64,000 nt of DNA from Hydrangea macrophylla. Its lineage: Eukaryota; Streptophyta; Magnoliopsida; Cornales; Hydrangeaceae. Shown piece after piece: positions 44,591 through 57,251 of this stretch; positions within the stretch are counted from its first letter, which is position 1, and each line of letters opens with the position of its first letter. The translations under genes and the position numbers were made by a program. The stretch covers positions 70,162,864-70,226,863 of the forward strand of contig CM066993.1 in NCBI GenBank assembly GCA_033977485.1, read 5' to 3'. Below the pieces are notes generated by a model. That model saw nothing but the letters and a program-made list of their open reading frames with translations, was not told where the DNA came from and did not search any database.

Positions 44591-45950
44591 TGTCACACCC
44601 CAACCTACCACGTGCGGATTAGACCGTGTAACAAAGGATTAAAGAAAACAAGTATTAACATGTAAAGGAACTTCATTAGATCAAGCCAATCGCAAGGGTA
44701 AAATGGACATTTAAAAAAAAATTGTCAGGGTTCATCTCAAAATATATTTCTTCAAACAAGGAATTCAACTTTGAATATGGCACGTGAATACGAACTCCCT
44801 AGACCAAGTTTTGTTCACTTAAATTTTGAATTTGAGTGCCCAAATTACTCTCAAGCATTCTGCCAAGAGTTAGCTCAATCTAACTCTCTGCAGAAATAAT
44901 TCTGTCCAGAGTTAGATCAATCTAACTTTCAGCAGAGATAATTCTTTCCAGAGTTAAATCAATCTAACTTTCTGCAGAAAGAATTCAGCTGCTGATAAAA
45001 ATTCTAGTTGCAAGTTTAAATCTAACCAAATCAAATTCAAACCCTATGGAACTTTGAAAAACATTTCAAAACCTCTTTCAAACACACTAAAACATTTCTA
45101 AAACACATTCAAGTTCTTCCCACATTCAAAACATGAATTTAACCCCTTTACAGCCACAATTGGATCATAGCAAATCATTAAACCTCAAATGCTACCAAGT
45201 TTGCTCAAAGCAACATAACTATAAGAATTTTACTAGAAAACATTCAAAACTTTGCATACAACTTTGTTATAACCAAAGCTTGTTTAGTATAGTTGCGATA
45301 CCAATCCGAACTTGCCGGAAGAGTCCAACTCAACTAACAACCATAACCTACAGTTATAAGTTCCCTCAAACATCAAAATCCATGAAAAATCATTTGAAGT
45401 ACAAACTTGCATTTCCTCATCAACTCTTGACTCAACATAAGTCCAAGTACTCAAAACATAACTTAAATTCAATGGAAAATGCTCCCAACATACAAATAAG
45501 TTTTGAACAACATCTTTAAGCATTAAAAGTTGTTTCTTAAAATAAGTTAAATTCTGTCAAACTTGATTAAACCATACAAAATCCTTCCATAAAAGTTTCA
45601 AATGAAATCCAAACATTCTCCTAACATTTGAAGTACTCAAAGAAGGTAAGGAACAAGTTTTTAAACAAGATTCATGGTTCTACAACAATCCTCAAACCAA
45701 AATACAAACTCCTCTTACAACTCAAGTTCAAAACAAGATTTCAACATATTAAAAAGTTTGCAGCATCAAACATAACTTGTTCTCCCAACTTTACCATTTA
45801 CAACCAAAATCCAAAAGCATGAGTTACAACTCCACCAACGCTAACATAACTACATGCCTATGAACATATAAACAACAAAATAACCCTCCACCCAGATTTC
45901 CAATCACTTCCTTTCCTCTTTACAATCCGTTCCTGCGGTGGTTATTCAAT
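44591..45950 (-). mobile_element. Truncated chromovirus-type LTR fragment
   Basis: The left border TGTCACACCCCAACC is the complement of a GGGGTGTGACA LTR end, so the fragment lies in the minus direction. The other end joins the 3' LTR of the host gypsy element without a matching flank, so it is cut. The strand is A/C-rich, which creates a 128-codon open frame (45133-45519) of no recognisable family. Confidence 0.55.
44868..44990 (+). repeat. Tandem repeat, ~42-bp unit, three copies
   Basis: CAGAGTTAGATCAATCTAAC followed by TTTCTGCAGAAATAATTCTG recurs three times. Each unit holds two small palindromes (TTAGATCAATCTAA and CTGCAG). Confidence 0.8.
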
Positions 45951-45952
45951 AA

Positions 45953-46619
45953 CCACAACTGCTTGGGTGAGTACCATTCTGATTCCTGAGCAATTGCGGG
46001 GCCCCCGAGCCTCCTGATTCTATAGCACAAGGCTCTGTCAGAGGAGAAGCCCGACCTCTTGATCAGGATAGCATCGTCTAGTCACAATACAGCTCGGGAA
46101 CAACTCGGCTAGCCCAGAGGCACATCCCAAACAGCTCGACCTCTAGCAGTTTCCTAAGCCAGTTAGGAAATCTTCCAGATATGCATAAACAGTTTCTTAA
46201 TCAGAATAGGAAACCATATGAATACGCAACTATCATAATAGGCTGTCAACAATTTTCTAAATAGACTAGAATGCCTTGTAAGGGAGGACTCTTCCTCTTA
46301 TAAAAGGGTCCTCCCACCCCCATTAAAGGGGATCCCGAGTTCGATAGAACCAACAATATTACATTATCTAGCCTCTCCTGATCGACCCTAAACGCACACC
46401 CTGCACGATCGACCCTTAGTAGTTCCAGTCACCATTGTTGGATCACCAAGGTCCCATGCAGTAGTTTTGTTTCATAGAGTGGAAGTGCTCAGACGCACAC
46501 GTGGACGTAGGTTCCTTCATTAACAGGGTCGAACCACATACAAACCCGATCTCTCATTATCTCTCTCACTGTTTCTCTCCTTGATCTGCTCTAATTTATC
46601 TTGCCCAAAAGTTGCATCA
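45953..46619 (+). repeat. 3' LTR of the 33402 element, 5'-truncated
   Basis: It follows the 5' LTR from ACAACTGCTT(C/G)GGTGAG to GTTGCATCA, including a TATAAAAG box at 46299-46306. About 80 bp of the LTR start is missing. Divergence from the 5' LTR is roughly one base in ten by eye, so the element is old. Confidence 0.85.
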
Positions 46620-46854
46620 TATAAATATATAAATTGACTAATCTAATTACCCTTATATCTTTTACAAATTACCATTTTGTTAAATCGAATTACTAAAGTA
46701 CCCTTTTGTCTTTCATAAATTACCTTTTTGTATATAAGCGTGTGTGTGTGTGTATTTATCTATATGTTAAAGAAAATAGCCTAAAATTTTAAAGTATGTA
46801 CAATTACAAATTGAATAATCAAATTAACCTTAAGCCTTTTGCAAATTACTGTTG

Positions 46855-47615
46855 GGTGATTCTATTCACACCCACCTACTTTGCTCTTTGCACTCACCAT
46901 TTAATGAATTTTTTTATTACCACTTTACTCTAGTACAAAATGACATGTAAGGACAAATGAATAACATGTATCTAAAAATTTTACTCTTTACACCCACCTA
47001 TCTCAAAAACCCTAATTCCCACATTTACTCCACAACAAATATGTATTAGATTGTATTTGAACATATATATATACATACACAAAAAACACAAAGTTGTATA
47101 TACATATACAAAGATATATATATATATATATACATGATACACATCTACATGTATATACAATTTAAAAGACCTTAAACCTGCATTTGAGTTTCAAAAATCC
47201 ATTAATTCCATGTATCCATTTTTCTTACCATGATACATAAATCGATTCAATCCTTGTAGTAGTTGGCAAGGATTAATGGACTTGATTTGCATGTATGTTA
47301 AAGAGTGGATTTGTGTACATATTGGACATGATGTATAGTTGTATATCTATCTAATACACAATACATATTTGATTAGAGATCAAAACCCTTTTGTTTGTAT
47401 GATTATTTTACAATGTTATTGTTGGGTGGAAATAGAAGAGAGGAAGAGGATGGTGGGTGTAGTGAGTATTAAGAATGGTTTTGAGTTTTTGGGGTTAGGG
47501 TAATCTTGGAATGAATGTGGGTGTAAAGAGCAAATTGTTTTAACTTGTATTAAAGTGGTGGGTGTAAAGAGTAAGTGGGTGTACAAAGTAAAACAAGCGG
47601 GTACAGATAGAATTT
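46855..47615. mobile_element. ~760-bp foldback element with ACTCTTTACACCCACC subterminal repeats
   Basis: The left end (GATTCTATTCACACCCACCT, then CTTTGCACTCACCA) is complementary to the right end (GGTGGGTGTAAAGAGTAAGTG, then GGTACAGATAGAATT). ACTCTTTACACCCACC or its complement appears about five times. There is no transposase. It interrupts the AT-rich ACCAAATTACCC repeat. Confidence 0.6.
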
Positions 47616-47760
47616 TCCATTACTTTAATGTTAAATTGAATTACCAAATTACTCTTTTGCCTTTTTTATATTACCATTTTTGTATACATGTATGTATATA
47701 TATACATATATACATAAATATTTATTATCTATATATTAAAGAAAAGAGCTTTAAATTGTA

Positions 47761-47924
47761 GGTTGACATCAATTAATATAGTTGTTGTTAAACCATATTT
47801 TTCTAACGCCATCTTCAGAATTAATAAAACTTACTTCCCTTTCTTGTCCACATTAAAAAATATATATATACATTATATCTTTTCTACAAAATCCAATGCA
47901 CGTGCATTGCACCCGTCTTCCTAG
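47761..47924 (+). mobile_element. Helitron 3'-terminal fragment
   Basis: It ends with the hairpin GTGC-ATT-GCAC, then CCGTCTTCCTAG|T, a canonical Helitron CTAG end before T. Its last ~110 bp resemble the last ~110 bp of Helitron A (29915-30022). Its own 5' part is not adjacent. Confidence 0.7.
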
Positions 47925-49295
47925 TCTACACCTTCATATAAAAGAACCTATTTCCAATTTCAATTGTTCTAATTTGGCATTTTGTTAATTGTTTGCTTTT
48001 ACCAATTTTCTCCTCTCAAATACTATAATTCCCTATATCTATACACAATTTTTGGTCATTTATGGATTTGTATGGGGGTAATTTTGTCAGTTTAAGAAGA
48101 AAATTAGCTTTAGGTCACTTTTTTTAATTTTATTTAATATCAAAATAATGATTCAAACAACTTTTTATAAAATATTTACCAAAAAATTAGGATTCGATAA
48201 ACTTTTGCTTCAATATACATAAGTTGGTTCAAAAAAGAAAGGGACTTGTTTGGCACAACCAAGTTTGGCTTGTCTTATTCTTTCTTCTTCTTTTTGTATT
48301 CCCAAACAAGATACTAATTCATTGGACAACAAAGCTCACAATGATGGCTCCTTACAAGGCACTAATGTCAGAGACTTGTTTGGCACAACTAAGTTTGGCT
48401 TGTATTTTTTTTTTCTTCTTCTTTTTTTTCCAAACAAGACACTAATTCATTGATGGCTCCTTACAAGGCACTAATGTGCCTAAGCCAATAATTTTGGCTA
48501 TGCTATATTTGCCAAACCCATTTTGGGCTTTGTTTTTGTTTTTGTTTTTGGGGTTTTTATCAGTTCCCAAACAAGGCCCGCTTTTTTTTTTGTTTGGGTG
48601 TTTTTGGGTTTGTTTTGTTGGGTTTTTTTTGCTGTACTTTCTTGAAAAACCAATTAAATTCAATTTATAGACATGTGTGTGTAATACCAAATATAAAAAT
48701 CACATTTATGCCCTATAAATTAAATTTATGTATGTGTGTGTAATAAAATTTAATTTCTAAGCATGTATCTAAATTAAATTTATAGGCATGTGTGTGTATA
48801 TCAAAATAAATATTTTTTGGGTTTGTTTTGTTGTTTTCCGATTTTTTTTCTCTTTTTTTCTTTTTTTCGGTTTTGCTTTTTTTTGGGGGGGGTTTGTTTT
48901 GTTGTGTTGTGTTGCGTTTTTTGTATTTTTGTAAATTTTCTTGCAAAAGCGGGGTTGGCCTATAAAGTTCATTTACACACATGCTTAGAAATTTAATTTT
49001 ATTACACCCCCATAACCAAGTGTCCCAAAATATTTTTATAAATATAATTTACGCCCACTCATGCCTTGAATACTTTGACATAAATTGAGTTTTACACGCA
49101 TGCCTATAAATGAGAAATTTAATTTTATTACACAATATTATTGATATTACACGCACAATGCTTATAAATTTAATTTACACACATGTCTAATACAGTGGGA
49201 CCAGTTGAATTTTGATTGGAAGTTAGTTAGCTAGCCCCACTGCCACATCATTTGAGAAGCACCTTTGGGATAGAAAATTAGGAAACATAGCATTA
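47925..49295 (+). mobile_element. Helitron B, second copy of the 28590 element, 3' end missing
   Basis: It starts TCTACACCTTCATATAAAAG immediately after the CTAG end of the previous Helitron and follows Helitron A almost base for base to GAGAAGCACCTTTGGGATAG. It then breaks off into the AT-rich repeat, so the terminal ~100 bp with the hairpin are absent. Confidence 0.75.
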
Positions 49296-49424
49296 CTCTT
49301 ATTTTATTATATTATTATTATATATATAAATTGAATTACCAAATTTTAATTTATGTATTTAAAGTATGTGCAATTATAATTGAATTATCAAATTGCCCTT
49401 TTGTCTTTATGTAAACTACCATTG

Positions 49425-50300
49425 TGTCACGCCCCGAAGCAGCAAAAATAGAGAAAAATAAATTTCTTTTTTCGGTCCATAGGGAATGAAGGGTGAATAT
49501 CACTAATTGTCCACACCACACAGTACTAGTCCAGCAAATATAAGAAGATTAGTAAACAAACTGAATGTATAATAACATTTCTATCCATTACAATATTAGA
49601 GTGGTCCTCAGGATCACAACAGATTGGGAGACAACATATGCCCATGTACCCGTTACAAAAGCTCGACCGAAATAACAGAAAAGTAAACTAGATATAACTT
49701 CTTTATCTGTAGGTAGCATAAGGGTAATCGTCAGCGTAATAATCTTCCCCGGCATAACCGTCATTAGTGGGGCCACCCTCTGTATAATCCATCCTCGGGT
49801 AATAGCCATCATCGTAGGCTCCATCACCTGCATTAATAGGGACAGGGTAGTCTGGACGGGGAATGTTCAAGCATAAACTCCGTCAGCTTACTTCAGCTGA
49901 GTGAATAGAAACTCCCACAGTATCATAGGTATAAAGTCCTTACCAGTTATGCACGATATAAAGTAGTGATACTAATAATATCTCTTCCTCTTTTATTCAG
50001 ACACATCATTAATCAATTATCATCGTCTCCCAACTCTAAGACTGACTGTACCAATCCCGACTGACTATACCGAACTGATGATATCGTCACGACATACTAG
50101 TGCTCTTGTTCACCGCTTTTAAGAACTCTTGCGAACAGTATACATCCTTCCAATATAACAACTGGTCTATGGACGTACCCATACTTTTGTTCACCGCTTT
50201 TAAGAACTCTTACTGTTCACAGCTTTTAAGAAAGCTTGCGAGTACTGTACATACATAGCTCTAGCAGATATAAACTATGGGCATGCCACTACTCTTGTTC
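49425..50300 (-). mobile_element. LTR fragment F, split by the chromovirus at 50301
   Basis: The border TGTCACGCCCCGAAGCAG is the complement of a chromovirus LTR end. Weak likeness to the first kilobase of solo LTRs A and B (for example TCAGCT..TGA....GAGTGA-TA, then CAGTTAT) supports this. The AT-rich repeat ends exactly at its border. The rest presumably continues beyond the nested elements, outside the window. Confidence 0.55.
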
Positions 50301-52426
50301 TATCATAGCCTGGTCCCACAATAGCAGAACTGAAGCCAGTGGCACGCCACCAAGGCTAATTTCATTCATTAATGTTTCCAAAAGAATTAGTTTTAAGAAC
50401 ACGCAGCGAAAAAAACAAAACAAATCATTTTTAAAACCAGCAGTCCAGTTGACTGGGTCGGGATCACAGTCGACTGACTCGGAGTCTGCAAAGAACAAGA
50501 ATTCTCCAGTAGCCTACTTCAATCAACTGACTCCGAGGTCCGGTCGACTGATGCCTCAAAAGTTCTATCGACTAGGCTCGTCCGGTTGACTGAACCCAAC
50601 CCAGCAGAACGTCTAGTTTTCATGCAGAAACCAGTTGATTGTTTCCTGGGAATTAGTCGACTATTTCCTAGGAATCAGTCGACCGATACTCTGTAAAACC
50701 AAAAGGAAAAGTGCCTAAACATGGAACCCAGTCGACCGGAGTCACGACTCAGTCGACTGTTTTCCTGCTACAGGGCATTCTGCAGAATTTTCCAAGTTTA
50801 AAAGCTTTCTAAAATCACCCAGAGTTTAAATATACACTCCAACTCATACCAAAGTGATCTTAATTGAATTATAACATTACTAAAATGTAATTACAAAAGA
50901 TTCCTAACTATTATAACATTATGAATCTGTTCTATGATTCTAACTTAAACATAGCTAAAAAGTCATAAAAACTTTATTACAACATTTCTAATTCAAAACT
51001 ATGAGATAGGCATTATAAGTCGCCTTCTACAAGAACTCCCAAACCCACGTGCTCACTTCTGCGATTCCTCGCCAGCATTAACACCTGAATTGGTTATTTG
51101 AATAACTACACATATTCGATTTGTTTAAGCTAACGCTTTATGAATAAAGCAATAATGCACATGAATGATTCACATGCTCCCATTCACATCTCTAAATTTC
51201 ATATTAGTCTCCGGAGATCCCACGTGTACATTCCACACTCCTAATCTGTGACTCCTCGCCAATGAGTCTACGCGAAAAGATAAGACCCACAATTTTTTTT
51301 TCTTCAAACGTGCGATCTTATGCCTATAACGGCTCCACAACGATGGCTTGATACACGCACTCCTTCAACCCAAATAGCAACTCAGCAGGCTTAAATCATG
51401 TCACCGTGCCCTCAACATAATTAAAATATTTCAATGTACAATTGGTCCTACTTATCAATATAATCGTCCAACATGAACTACATAATATATATCTATAAAC
51501 TAACATATGCTTTTTCATACAAAATATGAATACATGTCAAGAAATCATTCCAAAACACATAGTTGAATCAATCACCTCTAATTAACGCTCTTAAAATTCA
51601 TTCCAAAGAAACCCGAGCACAAAGATCGTGCAGAAATCTGTCTGATACAATTTCTATCGATCAAAAATCCAATTATCAACTTTCTATGAAAATTCTAGAA
51701 AAATAGTCTTCGAAAAACTTATCCAAACAAGACCTAGTGGATATCAAAACGACGGCCTTACCTCGAGGAGTTCGAATATTCAATAAAATATTTTGATCAA
51801 TGGACAGATCGTCAAAAATTAGCATCGCAGGCTCGAAGATCAAACTCCTTTTTCTCTCTCCTCCTCTCTTATCCTTTTAGAAGTCAAATTGAATTTGTAT
51901 ACCAAAAATATCTCACACTATGTATTTATAGCCAAAACTTTTTCAAATGCCATTTAACTCCCCTCAAGGTCTTAAACCTTAGATTTAGCACCCCTAGTAG
52001 TAAACATCTACCTTTACTAGTTTTTCACTAAGTTCCGTTTGGTTGCTAAAATGTGATTTCTCGTTATACGAAATTACTAATTACCCTACCAATTATGTAG
52101 CGTGTAAATTAGTCCTCACCAGGATACTAAAATTAACAACAAAAATATACTCTCAACTAGAAAATAATACAGATAGTGAAATACACAGGTAAACATTTAT
52201 TTTCAGATAATCATTTCAGGTATTCCACAGTGAACGTCTCATACTCGGAGAGACTTCACAACATCACAACATTCATTCAACACAGTCTCAGAGGGTTCTC
52301 TTACACAAATACCCAAATCAACTGGTGAGTCAAAACTCACTCAAACCTGTGCCAAAATGCATAACACATCACATTATCATGCATGACAATGTAATGAAAT
52401 GCAATAACACAATTACGGGTGTTATA
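50301..52426 (-). repeat. 3' LTR of the chromovirus, 2126 bp
   Basis: In the minus direction it starts TATAACACCCGTAATTG (TG changed to TA) right after the purine tract and ends at GGCTATGATA, the counterpart of GGCTGTGACA in the 5' LTR. It contains the GTCGACTG motif cluster. Confidence 0.82.
50440..50765. repeat. Cluster of ~10 GTCGACTG palindromes in the 3' LTR
   Basis: CAGTCGACTG or one-base variants occur near 50449, 50469, 50527, 50543, 50567, 50584, 50631, 50657, 50678, 50731 and 50752. The same cluster is found in the 5' LTR at 57395-57690, so it belongs to the element. Confidence 0.75.
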
Positions 52427-52445
52427 ATTGTCTCCCCCTTAAGAG
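52427..52445 (-). promoter_or_regulatory. Polypurine tract of the chromovirus
   Basis: CTTAAGGGGGAGACAATTA on the minus strand directly precedes the 3' LTR start, the usual plus-strand primer position. Confidence 0.75.
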
Positions 52446-52474
52446 AAGTTTGTCCCCAAACTTGTACCTCATGT

Positions 52475-55400
52475 ATTGAAAATGTGCAGATACTGAGTAC
52501 GCATCTCACCTTCGATTTCCCATGTCATCTCTTTCGTCGTTTGGCTACGCCATAACACTTTCACCTTAGATATCACCTTATTTCGCAAGACTTGATCCTT
52601 ATGATCCAAAATCTCTACTGGATGCATATATCAAATCACCCTGAATTTCGTTCGGCGTCGGAGTCATCACTTGATCTCTATCTTCTGCCAAATGTTTCCG
52701 TAACAATGATACATGAAACACGTTATGAACTTGAGCATACTCACTTGGCAAATCCAATCGATATGCTACGAGTCCAACTCTCCCAATGATTTCAAAAGGT
52801 CCTATATACCTCGGATTGAGTTTCCCGTATCTCCCAAATCTAGTGATCCCTTTTGAAGGTGACACCTTCAAATAAACCAAATCACCCACGTCAAATTCCA
52901 ACGGTCATCTACGCTTGTCGGCATAACTCTTATACCTACTCTGAGCTGTCAATAACCATTGTCAAATTACCTTTATCTTGTCATCTCTTGCACAATTTTG
53001 GGCCCTTAATCATTCTTTCTCCGACTTTTGTCCAACTAATCGGTGAACGACATATACAAAGCTTCATAAGGAGCCATCCCAATACTCGATTGAAAACTAT
53101 TGTTATACGCGAACTCAATTGATGGCAAATGGTCTTCCCAATCACCCCAGAAATCAAGTACATATAAACGAAGCATGTCTTCCAAAATTTGGATTACTCT
53201 TACCGATTGACCATCGGTCAGAGGATGAAAAATAGTACTGAAATACAATTTGGTACCCATTGCTTCTTGCAAGGCCCTCCAAAACTTCGATGTAAACTAC
53301 TATCTTTATCCAAAATAGTAGAAACTAGAATACCATGTAGTCTCACAATCTCGCGGATATACAACTTAGCTAAAATCTTTTGCTTAGTTGTTCGAAGTGG
53401 TAGAAAGTGTGACGACTTCGTCAAACGATCAACGATTACCCAAATAATAGAATTCAATTTCTTAGACCTCGAAAATCCACTAACAAAGTCCATTTGTGTT
53501 CTCACTTTCATTCATCTATCAGTAACGACTGTAACAATCCCAAAGGTACTTAGTGTTCGGCCTTCGCTTGTTGACAACTCGTACATTATGAAACATAGCG
53601 TGCTATTTCTCTCTCCATTCCCGGCCACCAATAAACATGTCTCAAGTCTCTATACATCTTGGTGCTTCTCGAATGAACGGTGTACTTCGTATTATGTGCT
53701 TCCTCTAGGATATTTTGTGTCAACTCTTTCTCGTTAGGTACGCAAATTCTACCCTCAATCTCAAAACATCATTCTCAAAAGTAAAACTGGTTGTTTTCCC
53801 AATGAAATCTCATCACAAATCTTCTTCAAAGCCACATCTTGAAGTTGTTTCTCCGTGATCTCATGAATCAAGAGTGGTTATGCTACAATTGTCAATATCA
53901 AGCCACTTTCAATTCTCAGAATCACTTCAAGTTCTAAATTCTCCATATCTCGAATCAACTCTCTTTGAAAAGTCAAATCTGAAGCCATACTGGTCGGTGT
54001 TTACGACTAAGAGCATCTGCAACTACATTCGCCTTGCCCCAAATGATACTGAATCAACAAATCATAGTCTTTCATCAACTCTAACCATCTCCTATGCCTC
54101 ATGTTCAAATCTTGTTGTGTAAATAAGTACTTTAAACTCTTATGATCTATATGTATCTCACATTTCTCCTCGTATAGGTAATGATGCCATATCTTCAATG
54201 CAAAAATCACAACGGCTAATTATAGATCATGTGTCAGATAGCTCTTCTCGTGCGGTCTAAGTTGTCTCAACGCATATGCAATAACCTTATCACCTTACAT
54301 AAGAACGCAACCTAAACCTCTATATGAAGCATCACTATAAATGGTAAACACTTCACTCCCCGTCAGAACAGCTAATATTGGTGCCTTCACCAGTCGACTC
54401 TTCAACTCCTGAAAACTTTCCTTACATTCCGGACTCCATACAAAAGCAATATCTTTCCTCATCAATTATGTCATTAGCACTGCAATACAGGAAAAGACTT
54501 TTACAAACCTCCGATAATAGCCATCTAATCCTAGAAAACTTCGGATCTGTCACATTCGTCGGTCTCAACCAATTGTAACTACTTCTATCTTCTAAGGATC
54601 TACAAAGATTCCTTTTGCCGATACTATATGTCCGAGAAAAGCAATCTCCGTCAACCAAAATTTGCACTTCTTCAATTTTTTGAACAATCTATTCTCACGT
54701 AATCGTTGTAAGGCTAATCACAAATGGTGTTCGTGATCTTCAACACTCTTGGAATAGATTAGGATGTCATATATAAATACAATAACAAACTCATCTAAAT
54801 AGTCCTTAAAAATACGATTCATCAAGTCCATAAAAGAGGCTGGTGTGTTAGTCACTCCAAACGGCATAACCAGAAATTCAAAGTGACCATATCTAGTTGT
54901 GAAAGCTGTCTTCTCAATGTCTTCTTCCTTAACCTTCAACTGGTGGTAACCGAATCTTAAGTCAATCTTCAAAAATACCTGAGCCCCTTGCAACTGATCA
55001 AAAAAGTTATCTATTCGTGGCAACGGATATTTGTTCTTGACAAACAACTTATTCAACTCTCGATAGTCGATGCACATATGCATTGTCCCGTCTTTTTTTC
55101 TCACCAACAAGACTTGAGCTCCCCATGGTGAAACACTAGGTTGGATAAAACCCTTCTTAAGCAGTTCTTGTAACTAAACTTTCAATTCTTTCAATTCTAC
55201 TAGGGCCATTCAATATGGTACTTTAGATACTGATTGTGACCCTAGTACTACTTATATCGTGAACTCAAGCTCTCTTTCAATCAATACACCGGGTAACTCG
55301 TCGAAAAAAACATCTGGAAATTCTCAAACTACTAGAATGTCTTATACTAGTGGTCCAAGAACTCGTGTATCAACAATCGAACATAAAAAACCCAAACAAC

Positions 55401-55956
55401 CTTTCTTTAACATCTTACTCGTTTGAATCGTCGACATCAAGTACGGCGGTACGGTCACATCCTTACCCTAAAAAGTAAACTCTTCTTGATCTGACGGATA
55501 GAAACTAACACGTTTCTGTTCACAATCAATTCTAGTTTGACTAACCGACAACCAATCCATGCCCAATATAACATCAAATTAGTTTACTGTCAACGGAATC
55601 AAATCAACGCTCAAGACCTTATTACATATCTTGATCTTACACGCCTTGAACACCGAGGAAGTTACTAACGGTTCACTAATATGCAATGATACGCACAAAT
55701 CATATCCTAGCAGTTCGGACTTAACAGTTAAATGCTCAACAAAATCATGGGACACAAATGAATGCATTGAACCAAAATCCATGAGTATACGTGCAGGATA
55801 TGAACAAATAGGAAGAATACCTGATATAACCGTATCATTCGTATTCCCTGACCTGAGCTGGAAATATCGCCCTTGTTGTTGCGAGATTCCTTTCCCTTTA
55901 TCCATTCGTTGTTCTGTCCTTGATCCACTCGACACACTCGATGCTCCGGTACTCAT
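52475..55956 (-). pseudogene. Chromovirus pol: protease, RT, RNase H, integrase, chromodomain
   Basis: Domains in minus order. Protease is at 55956-55579, with LMDFGSMHSFVS where LIDSGATHSFIS is usual, so the catalytic DSG is altered. RT is at 55110-54718 ([51 protein letters not shown]), with active site FIYDILIYS in place of FIDDILIYS. RNase H is at about 54667-54007 ([27 protein letters not shown]). Integrase is at 53511-53036 ([53 protein letters not shown]). The GPF-type segment at 52901-52620 (FEIIGRVGLVAYRL, HNVFHVSLLRKH) leads into a chromodomain at about 52600-52475 (VLWRSQTTKEMTWEIE). Multiple stops and frameshifts separate the blocks. Confidence 0.88.
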
Positions 55957-55962
55957 TCCTGG

Positions 55963-57098
55963 TTATCTCTTACTCAAACAGTTCTTTGCTATATGCCCCA
56001 GTTGTTCACACTCAAAATATTTTCCTCTCATCTCTGGGTTATAGCTCTTGGTGTTCGAGGTTATGTTCGGTGTGGTCACGTTAGTATTCAGAGGATAATT
56101 ACGGGAGATATACCCTAATTGCTTGTAACAGTAATACGTGATCAATAGGTAGCAAGTCCTTTGTGCCGCATATTACATGTTGGGCATAATGGTCTCAAGT
56201 TCCCTACAAACGTACTCCCTCCCTGGCTATCCACATACGGTCCCAAACTTTACGTAAATAGTTTATTTGTATTCCCTTGCCCCTTGCTCTTATTATCATT
56301 GGATCTCTTTTCTTGTTATCCCTGTCGATATCGATCGACACTCTTCTCAGCTATGCGGGCGGCCTCCTCAACTAGAGAAATAATCAGGTGTTGTAGCATA
56401 TCAACACGACTACGGATATTCTCCCTAAGCCCTTCCTCAAATTTATGAGCTTTATCCTCATCAATCAGAAAGGTAGTTTTCCTAAAATGCAACAAAGCAT
56501 TATAACGAGAAAACGACTCAATCACAGTCATGTCTCCCTGGACTAAACTCGTAAACTCTTAGCATTTTTGAGTATGCACAGACTACAGAAAGAATCACTT
56601 GTTGAACTCATCCTTAAATGCCTCCCACGTAGTTGGCTTCCCTTGCTCAAGCACATTATTCCACCAATCCAATGCTTCCACCATCAATGTATCGAATGCG
56701 CAAAGAATTTTCTCTTCATCAGTGCATATCATAGTACGGAAATGTCGTTCCATGTCCATCATCCAATGATCGGCCAAGTCTATGTCAACTTGTCCATGGT
56801 ACAAAGTCGATTTCTATTTATGGAATTATTCTACGATCGTGTGTTGATGTCTTGGTACCGATGGTGCATTGATATAACGAATTTTAACCGATGGAGCCTG
56901 GACATTCATCTGATCTCATTCACTTATGGCTTGAACAAAATTCCCCACCATATTCATTATCTGATCCATTCGCGAATGCGGTGACAGTTCTCTTGTCGAC
57001 TCAGTCATGACTTTATCACGTATTCCCCTTATTGAGTGCAATGCATAATGACTATACATGTCATGCCACAATATATATATATATATGTTTATGTGCAC
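55963..57098 (-). pseudogene. Chromovirus gag with zinc knuckle
   Basis: Broken frames in minus order give DHWMMDMERHFRTM...EKILCAFDTLMVEALDWW (capsid, 56804-56595), then FEEGLRENIRSRV (56531-56316), and a CCHC-like pair CYKQLGYISRNYP and CEQLGHIAKNC (56145-55963), the first with its final Cys changed to Tyr. It packages element RNA in related elements; here it is interrupted by stops near 56560 and 56810. Confidence 0.8.
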
Positions 57099-57234
57099 AG
57101 TTTGTCATCACACACAATAGATGCAAACATATGAAGCATCTCCATAATAATAACAATATTATTGTCATAAACATACACTCCACTCGACGTCACTCAGCAT
57201 ATAACGTCACTCGTTCTCAAGGATCTAAACATAA

Positions 57235-57246
57235 GCTCTGATACCA
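57235..57246 (-). other. Primer-binding site, initiator Met-tRNA type
   Basis: TGGTATCAGAGC on the minus strand, five bases after the end of the 5' LTR (TGTGACA). It is complementary to the 3' end of plant initiator methionyl-tRNA, as in chromoviruses. Confidence 0.85.
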
Positions 57247-57251
57247 CTAAA

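Larger units (their letters stand above)
33402..46619 (+). mobile_element. Ty3/gypsy retrotransposon remnant with nested insertions
   Basis: Similar LTRs lie at 33402-34161 and (5'-truncated) about 45953-46619, in the same direction and flanked outside by the same AT-rich repeat. The outer 5-bp flanks TATAT and TATAA match at four of five places. Between them only gag-type coding remnants survive (34224-36480). The rest is later insertions (36801-44571 and 44591-45950). Pol was lost by deletion or lies unrecognised. Confidence 0.75.

Noticed and set aside
45133..45519. 128-codon open frame
   Set aside because: It lies in an A/C-rich LTR fragment, has no recognisable domain, and has composition like the surrounding non-coding strand.
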